Source: Austropuccinia psidii | Lineage: Eukaryota; Basidiomycota; Pucciniomycetes; Pucciniales; Sphaerophragmiaceae | Direction of reading: 5' to 3' | NCBI GenBank assembly: GCA_023105745.1 | Contig: JALGQZ010000004.1 | Coordinates: 61,559,112 to 61,623,111, forward strand | DNA: 64,000 nucleotides | In this document: positions 57,053 to 64,000 of the stretch, piece after piece | Numbering within the stretch: position 1 is the stretch's first letter | How the letters are laid out: each line of letters opens with the position of its first letter | Program-made: the position numbers and the translations under genes | The notes under the pieces: model-generated | What the model saw: the letters and a program-made list of their open reading frames with translations, nothing else | What the model was told of the DNA's origin: nothing | Databases searched by the model: none

Positions 57053-57540
57053 TGGCAATTCACCTCCTTGGATCTCTGTATGGCATATCAAGCCACAGTC
57101 CTTTTATGGCCAATTGGCCATATCCATCACCAGTGGCCAATATGGCCACATCATCATCTTATGGACCATTTATGGCCATTTGTCTTTTGGGGGCTTCATG
57201 GCCCTTCACCTCAATCCAGAAGCCATAGCGGCAATTTATGCCCAATTGGGTATTTCTGGTCATTTCCCTCAAAACCAGGGGAAATGGCCCAAATTGCTGT
57301 TTTGGAAATTTGGGCTCATAATGCGCATTTTGCGCACTTTGACGCAAAGTGTCCAGAAGACACTTCCGTGCCCTTTGGGCCAGTTTTTGGCTCAGAACCC
57401 AAAAGTGGCCAAAAACCCCAAAGGGCCCAGAAACACCTTTCCAAGCTCTAAAGCCATCACATCCATCTTTTTCCCCTCTGTCTTTCCATCTCAAGACCTT
57501 TGGACGTAATCTTCTTTCCAATGAACCAATATGCCATAAA
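57053..57540 (-). repeat. Probable Copia 5' LTR (outer border uncertain)
   Basis: Begins TGGCAATTCACC on the plus strand next to the primer site. Rich in GGCC-containing motifs (TGGCCAATTGGCCATA, GTGGCCAATATGGCCA). The far border could not be set because no second LTR is in the window. The short ORFs here show no protein signal. Confidence 0.4.
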
Positions 57541-59198
57541 TGATGTTATATATTTCATTATGCATCATTTTTCAACAGCAATTCAATGGTGGCAATATCA
57601 AATGGTCATTTCAATGTTCCAACATATCATCACATCATCAAGGCACCTAATCATTCAGAGGACTCATCAAGGCTCAAGAGAAAGTGTTTCAGTGTCAAAG
57701 ACCAATCACACCATCAAGACGTCATTGGATAATTTCATTCACAGTATTCCTCCAAGGCAATACTGTTCAACCATTCTCAAGGGACTCAAGAGGCAGTTCA
57801 TTCATTCATTTGTCAAGTGTCAAAGCGCCACTCAATCCATCTTGGCAACCACCTTCATTTCAATACAGTCTGGATCCATCAAGAACTGTATTTCATTTTC
57901 AAGTATGGGAATTCATTCAACCCATTTCAATTTCAATATTAGCCAGCTGTATCAATTCCCAAAACAGTCAATACAGCCTCAAGGATCAATACAGATCAGT
58001 TTTCAGCCTAAAGAATGCAAGCTCCCAACTTTTCACATATACCGGCTACCCTTTGACCCTGGGGCGTTTTCCCCCAGTTAATTAATATATTTTGATTTTA
58101 TTTTATCTCTATTTATCTTACCATTTTTGTTAAGTGAATACTGATATTATCAAGTCAGGCATTTAGCACCTTTTCTCTTATTCTTTCTTCTCCTGTCAAT
58201 GTATATTTGGTGGTCATATCCTTACTAATTCCATTGTTCATTTCGGAAGGTTGAAACAGTGATTAACGACTTACTTGGTTGGCTCTTTGGCCATTTGGCT
58301 TCTCATTTCTCTCATTGCATCTTATCTTTGTACTTGAATCCTTTTTAGAGAAATTTATTCTTTTATTTCATTTTCTTTATTCTTTGGAGTCTTCCAAGTG
58401 AGTTCCCTGATTGCTGAGTGCCAGGCCACTCTTGTTTTTCTGTCCAAGAGCCCCCATGACATTATATTAATTAACTCATAATTTCTTTTCATTCTGTTCA
58501 TTCTTTCTTTATAATTTTGTTCACTCATTTCATTGAAATTGTGACCTTTAATGCTTATGAACCTTATGATTCAGTGTCACCTTTCAATTTTCTCTCATTC
58601 ATTCTTCATTCTGAAAATTAAAAGCTGACCCCAATTTTTTTTTGTTTGTCTTTTCAAATCTTATTCAAATCAACAAATTTTTAATTCATTCATAATTCAG
58701 CCGTCATCTTAATTTTCAATTGATTTTCAAATTTTTCATCAAGTTATTCAGACACATTCTTCACATTAAGATTCATATTTGATTCATTCTTCAATAATTT
58801 TGATTTTTAAAGAAGAACTCACTTGATTTTGATTTGACACAAATTGATATTGACCTCAAGAAAATTGATTTACCTGAAGATTTCATTGATTTTGCTGATT
58901 TTTCACATCAAGATTTTTGACATAAATTGATTTTGCCTCAATAATTCATTTGATTGATTGATTTATTTTGCAAGATTTTGATTTTTATTGATTTGACAGT
59001 TGATTTATTGAGTTCAAGCTTTCATTTGATATTTCATTGATTGATTTACCTGAATATTTTATTTGATTTATTGATTTTTATTTATTTTCCTCAAGATATT
59101 GATTTTGACTTTTGACTTCAAGAATTATTTCAATTGCCTCAAGTTTTCATCTTCAAATCTTGATTATTTTTCATTTTATTTAATTTTATCCTGAAATC
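57541..59198 (+). other. Probable LTR and leader of Gypsy D
   Basis: No gene supported. It may start at TGATGTTATATATTTC near 57541. 57590-58080 has simple CATTCA/CAAGG-rich sequence. 58620-59198 is a low-complexity leader full of TTGATTT, TTCATT and CAAGA motifs. A primer site was not recognised, so the LTR/leader border is not set. Confidence 0.35.
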
Positions 59199-60614
59199 AT
59201 GCCCATCCAACACTCACCTCCTGCAAGGCAGACAAGATCTCAGGCCAGAACTCAAGCTGTTCTCACTCCAACTCCCAGGGCTCCTCTTAATAGCACCCCA
59301 GCAGTTTCTCAACTGAGGGCCAAATTGGACAGAGGACCCACTTTGGAAGGAGAAGCACCATCCAGGAAGGAAGGAAGAGTGCTTAGAAGATCAAGCTCAT
59401 TCTCAGGAGTAGTTGGCGGATTTCCAGGAACTTCAAGGACCATTTTCAAGGGTCCAGGAGAATATGGTCAAGAGGAGGAGGAGAATTCTGTGGAAGAGGA
59501 AGAGTCTGATGGTGATGAAGGTGTCACTGCTCCTGTGGAGGCATCCCAAGGTACTGGTGGGCCAACTTTAGCCCAGTCTAATCAGCCTGTCTCTCATCAG
59601 TCTGAACCATCTTTATTGGCCATTATGCAGCAAATGACTCAGACTATGGCCAATCTTCAAGCTGCTTCATCCTCTGAAGCATCAAGACCAACAGCCTTCA
59701 AGACTCCATCTATGAAGGCACCAGAATGCTTTGATGGGACTCAACCCTTCAACGTTAGAAGCCTTATTCAGTCTTCTCAACTGATTTTTCATAATGATCT
59801 GGCAAACTTTTCTCAAGACAGAAAGAAGGTCCTTTATTCCACTTCATTTCTCATTGGCAGGGCTGAAAAAAGGATTGAGCCTTATCTTTCTAATCTCACC
59901 AATTGAGATCCAAATTACCTTCTCAATTCATGGAAATCATTTGAATCTCAACTCTTCACCTTTTTTGGGGAGCCAAATGAAGTCAGAAAAGCTGAAGCAG
60001 AATTGGATTCTTTAAGAATGAAAGAAGGTGGGCATGTATCCCTATACATTGCTGATTTCAGAAGTCTTGTCTCAAGAATTGGAGAGTGGGGTGAAAGAGC
60101 TCTCATCCATCTTTTCAGGAAAGGATTGCCATCCAGGGTTTTGGATCAATTGGCCTCCCATCCTTCAATAATCCACTCTTGTCAAGACTTAATGGATATT
60201 ACCCTGGAGTTTGATACCAGGTACCATGAGTGGCAAAATGAAAAGAGTCATCATCAAGAGAAGAAGCAAGAATCCTCAAAGTCAAGTTCTTCAAGCTCAA
60301 GTCAAAAGAAGAAGAGGAATTTTCAGAAGAGGGACAAGCCCCATTCTTCTTTATTAAATAAGGATTTCAAGTTGATGAATTCTGAAAATGAAAGAAGAAT
60401 CAAGGAGGGTCTATGTACCTATTGTGGTGGGAAGAATAGTCGTGAATCTTGTTTCAAAAGGCCTCAAAACAAAGCTTACCCAACCGTCAGGCAAATTTCC
60501 CAGCCAGGGAAAAGTCTGAGTGAAGATCATGTTGTGTTCAATGATCTTCACTGTTTTTCATCCAGGGCAGGCATAATTGTGCATTCTGAATACTGGTGTC
60601 AAAAATTCTCTTAA
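59199..60614 (+). pseudogene. gag: Gypsy D gag
   Basis: ATG 59199 starts MPIQHSPPARQTRSQARTQ. A basic/proline-rich N-terminus, an acidic stretch (EEEENSVEEEESDGDEG), and the Retrotrans_gag core from KAPECFDGTQPF to ADFRSLVSRIG follow. A TGA at 59904-59906 interrupts the core, with the same frame continuing. The C-terminal zinc knuckle reads CTYCGGKNSRESC: the metal-binding His position is Asn (AAT 60435-60437). After 60470 the adjacent frame looks like the better C-terminus (LTQPSGKF), suggesting a one-base insertion near 60471. Gag would form the capsid and bind RNA; this copy is defective. Confidence 0.85.
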
Positions 60615-63600
60615 ATGTTTTGTCTTTTCTTCTCTCTCTGATATGTTTTACAGTATTCTCATTGATTCTGGTGCTACCAACTCATTTATTGCAAAGCAGT
60701 TTGTTCACAAGTATTCTTTGACCATGTCAGAACTCCCAGAGAAGATTCCCCTTATTATTCTTGACTCCTCAGAGTCTCCTTCTCTATTTGTGACTCACCA
60801 TACTAAATATATGGTTGAGCTCCCTTCCTTCCCAAGCTTTGAATGGGACTTTTTAGTAATTGATACTCGCAAGGGAGAAGACCTCATATTGGGCTTTGAC
60901 TTTCTCAATCATTTGAATCCATCTATTGATTGGAGGCAAGGGCTGATCACCTTTAATGCTGATCATAAGGACTATTATGATCCGTCAAAATCTTTGAGTA
61001 ATGACTTTTCTTCTGCCAAATCATGTGCATCTCTGGTTGATGATTCTAGAACACCATCATTTCCATCTTCTGTCCATATTCCTTCCCTTAATTCCCATCA
61101 GTCATTACTATCATCTAGAGATGAAGTCTTCAAAGAGATTCAAGATGTTGGAGAAGATAATTCTGTATCTTCACTTCATCTCTTCTTTGGGAATATGGAC
61201 CTTCCTCCTTCATCTTATCATGACTCCCTGGAGCAGTTGTGGGATGAAGAGGAAGAGCCAGAAGAAATAGAAACTGTGATACATGCTGTTCCTCCTGTCT
61301 ATCACCAGTACTTGTATGTATTCTCCAAGGTGAAAGCAGAGAAACGTCCTCCTCACCGCGCCTGTGATCATCAAATTGAGCTGGAGGGGTCTCTACCTCC
61401 AGTTGGGGTGATCTACTCTTTATCAAACCAAGAGTCAGATACACTCAGGGCCTAAACTTCAAAGAATGTAGAGAAAGGTTTCATCCAGCCAAGATCGTCT
61501 TCAACAGGAGCACCTGTCCTCTTTGTCAAAAATAAAGATTTTAGCCTCTGTTTGTGTGTTGATTACCGCAAACTCAATGCTGTTACTAGGAAGAATAAGT
61601 ATCCTGTTCCTCCTATGAATCAGCTTCTTACTGTTTTCAATGGTTCTTCTATCTTCTCCAAGATTGATTTGCGTGGTGCATATAACCTGCTCAGAATCAA
61701 GGAAGTTGATGAACATTTGACATGTTTTAGAACTAAATATGGCAGTTATGAGTATTTTTTTATGCCATTTGGGCTCACCAATGCTCCTGCCTCTTTTCAA
61801 AACCTTGTCAATGATATCCTTTATGATCTTCTTGACTTCTATGTTGTGGTTTATTTGGATGAAATTATGGTTTTTTCCAAATCTGGAGAAGAACTTTTCA
61901 CCCATGTGTCCACTGCTTTTTCCAGACTTAGAGCCAATAGCCTCTTTGCTAAGGCCTCCAAGTGCCTGTTTCATGTTACTAGTGTAGATTCTTTGGGTTA
62001 TGTTGTTTATTATGACGGCCTCAAGATGGACCAAGCAAAAGTCCAGCGAATTCTCAATTGGCCACCTCCAAGAAACCTCAATGCTCTTCAATCATTCCTT
62101 GGCTTTGCCAATTTTTACCGCCGTTTCATCAAGAATTATTCAAAGAAGATTAGTTCACTCACAAGTTTCCTCAAGAAAGATTCCCGTTTTCCCCTAAATG
62201 AGGAAGCTCTTAGACAGTTTCATCAACTCAAAGAGGCATTCACCATTTCTCCAATCCTTTATAATTTCGATCCTCCTCTACCCATCATTGTAGAGACTGA
62301 TGCTTCTGATTATGCCTTGGGTGCTGTACTGACTCAGATTTCTGACTCAGAAAAACATCCCATTGCATTTGGTAGCCGCAAGCTTCTCCAAGCTGAGCTC
62401 AATCATGAGATTCATGACAAGGAACTCCCTGGCATAGTCTGGGCTCTCAAGCGCTGGAGAGCGTTTCTCCTTTCAGTTTCTTCCTCTTTTGAAGTTCTCA
62501 CCAATCATTCCTTACTTCAATATTTTATGTCCTCAAAGATTCTTACTCGTCATCAAGCCTGCTGTGCTGAATTTTTCCCTGAATTCCATTTTTCAATCAC
62601 TTACCGCCCTGGCCACCTGGCCACCCTTCCAGATGCATTGTCACATTGGGACAACATTTACCCAGGGAGGGGGGAAGATTTCATCAGCAAGAATCCAATG
62701 AATTATCAAAAAATAATCAAGCAAGATTAAATTCAAGCCTCAAAATTCTTTGAAGTCAAGGTGAAAGTATTCTCAAATTTGATTGAATCAATTCAGAAGG
62801 CATTATGGCAAGATTCTCAATATAGAAGTATCCTTCAAGATTTGAGTAAAGGTAAATCTGTCCAAGATTATTCTCTTGATTCCTCCTCCCAACTTCTCCT
62901 GTTCAAAGATTGGGTGGTGGTCCCAAATGACCCCACAATTCAACTCAGCATACTTCAAAAAAGGCATGACTCTCCTCTAGCTGGACACCCTGGCCAAGAG
63001 AAGACTCTCAAACTTGTCAAGCAGGATTTTCACTGGTCTGGAATGACTCAATTCATCAAGGATTATGTCTCATCCTGTCAACAGTGTTCAAGAAACAAAA
63101 ATATTCATCACAAGAAGTTTGGACTCCTCAAACCTATTCCAATTCCAAATGGTCCTTTGATTTGTCTTCCAATGGATTTCATCACTCAATTGCCACTGTC
63201 AAATTAATTTGACTCAATCCTTGTCATAGTGGACAGATTCTCAAAAATGGCAGTTTTATTCCAACAATGTCTTCAATAACTTCATTAGATTTGGCCCATT
63301 TACTCATCAAGATTATTTTCTCAAAGCATGCCCTTCCTTAAAGCATTGTTAGTGATAGAGGTTCTCTTTTTGCTTCTTCCTTTTGGACCAATCTTTGTCA
63401 GCAGCTCAAGATTTCAAGAGATCTGTCAACTGCTTATCATCCAGAAACTGATGGACAGACAGAGAGGGTAAATCAGATACTAGAACAGTACCTTCGGATG
63501 TATGTCAGTTATCATCAAGATGATTGGAACACCTGGCTCCCTCTGGCTGAATTTGCCTACAATAACTCTGACCACTCTCCAACAAAAAAATCACCATTTC

Positions 63601-64000
63601 TCACTGTTTATGGAAGAGATCCACATTTTGACTCAGTTCACATTACTCAAGATACTCCTTCTGGAAAGTTATCAACAAAAATCCAATCAGTACAGCAAGA
63701 TGTCAAGAGAGAACTTGAAGTTGCCATAAACAGGTTTAAGAGGTATGCAGATAAAAGTAGAGCAAGTCCACCTGTTTTCAATCCTGTCTACATGGTATGG
63801 CTTTCTTCCAAGAACATCAAATCAGCTAGACCCACCAAAAAACTGTCTGAAAGATGGCTGGGTCCTTTTCCAATCTTGAAGAAAGTCAGAAATCATGCCT
63901 ACCACCTCAAGCTCCCATCTCAATGGAAGTCCATCCACCCAGTCTTCCATATTTCACTCTTAGAACCAGTAAAGACATCAACAATCCCAAATAGGCATCA
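60577..64000 (+). pseudogene. pol: Gypsy D pol: protease, RT, RNase H, integrase
   Basis: Overlaps the end of gag in another frame. Protease ILIDSGATNSFI (60655-60690) and LILGFDFL; RT from about 61500 with VCVDYRKLN. The catalytic YLDD reads YLDE (GAA 61861-61863), which should abolish RT. The RNase H motif LTNHSLLQYF has Asn where a catalytic Asp is usual. Stops: TAA 61453-61455, TAA 62728-62730, TAA 63205-63207 and, after a one-base loss near 63252, TAA 63339-63341. Integrase: zinc finger H..H..C..C at 62965-63095, VDRFSK near 63230, SDRG at 63351, ETDGQTERVNQ near 63445. The third frame is then open to the window end, reading the integrase C-terminal domain (PVFHISLLEP). Confidence 0.88.

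Larger units (their letters stand above)
59199..64000 (+). mobile_element. Ty3/Gypsy family D coding region, decayed, runs off the window
   Basis: Separate gag and pol frames, unlike the single Gag-Pol of families A-C. RT carries VCVDYRKLN and MPFGLTNAPASFQ motifs, which place it in another Gypsy branch. The gag closely recalls predicted proteins of Austropuccinia psidii (memory, not a search). At least five stops or frameshifts and several active-site losses. Confidence 0.85.

Noticed and set aside
57034..57543. Overlapping ORFs of 60-190 codons right of the Copia gag
   Set aside because: Several frames open at once in GGCC-rich probable LTR sequence, with no recognisable domains.
57500..58085. 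ORFs of 133 and 193 codons before Gypsy D
   Set aside because: Low-complexity Ser/His/Gln/Ile sequence from CATTCA-rich repeats, probably LTR or leader.
61501..62091. Minus-strand ORF of 196 codons opposite Gypsy D RT
   Set aside because: Antisense shadow of the RT region; no domain recognised.

Overview
The window is an almost pure pile of nested transposable elements in AT-rich, CpG-poor DNA, and I see no host cellular gene, tRNA, rRNA or CRISPR array. Spliced fungal-type transposon genes, chromovirus-type Ty3/Gypsy elements with C-terminal chromodomains, a PIF/Harbinger element and a gag resembling those of rust-fungus Gypsy elements point to a rust fungus (Pucciniales). From remembered similarity of the right-hand Gypsy element, a repeat-bloated genome like that of the myrtle rust Austropuccinia psidii is the best guess (inference; a BLAST search would decide).

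I call the Ty3/Gypsy families A, B, C and D. Layers, outermost first: a Copia element (minus strand, 55912 to about 57540) was hit by Gypsy B2 (plus strand, 34411-55911). B2 was apparently hit in its protease region by a second family-B element, B1 (plus, 4715-34410). B1 contains A0 in its 5' LTR (plus, 1-4714, left end outside the window), C1 in its leader (minus, 5763-16770, TSD AAACC) and C2 in its integrase (minus, 21357-31629, TSD ATGCT). The 3' LTR of B2 contains a PIF/Harbinger transposon (39623-55727, flanks TATTA), which contains Gypsy A1 (minus, 42652-52747, TSD TAATT). At the right edge lies a decayed Gypsy D element (gag from 59199, pol to 64000).

A1 and C2 are structurally complete, each with two near-identical LTRs, a target duplication, primer site, polypurine tract and one uninterrupted Gag-Pol frame (1974 and 1897 codons), so they are the best candidates for recently active copies. 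A1 has a suspicious Pro in its protease active site. A0, B1, B2, C1, D and Copia carry stops, frameshifts or deletions.

Two things stand out. (1) Families A, B and C each carry a second reading frame overlapping the 5' part of gag (+1 frame). Its product is better conserved between families than the gag-frame product. A short upstream exon with a consensus donor joins it in frame in all three families, which suggests a spliced, overprinted accessory protein, here called ORF-X. (2) The Harbinger element carries, besides a DDE transposase and a four-exon Myb/SANT-like gene, a two-exon gene resembling the TET/JBP-like 2-oxoglutarate/Fe(II) dioxygenases of rust fungi, so the transposon may have carried a DNA-base oxidase. 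A third curiosity is a 1-kb mosaic of LTR and leader pieces in both orientations spliced into pol of C1 at microhomology junctions.
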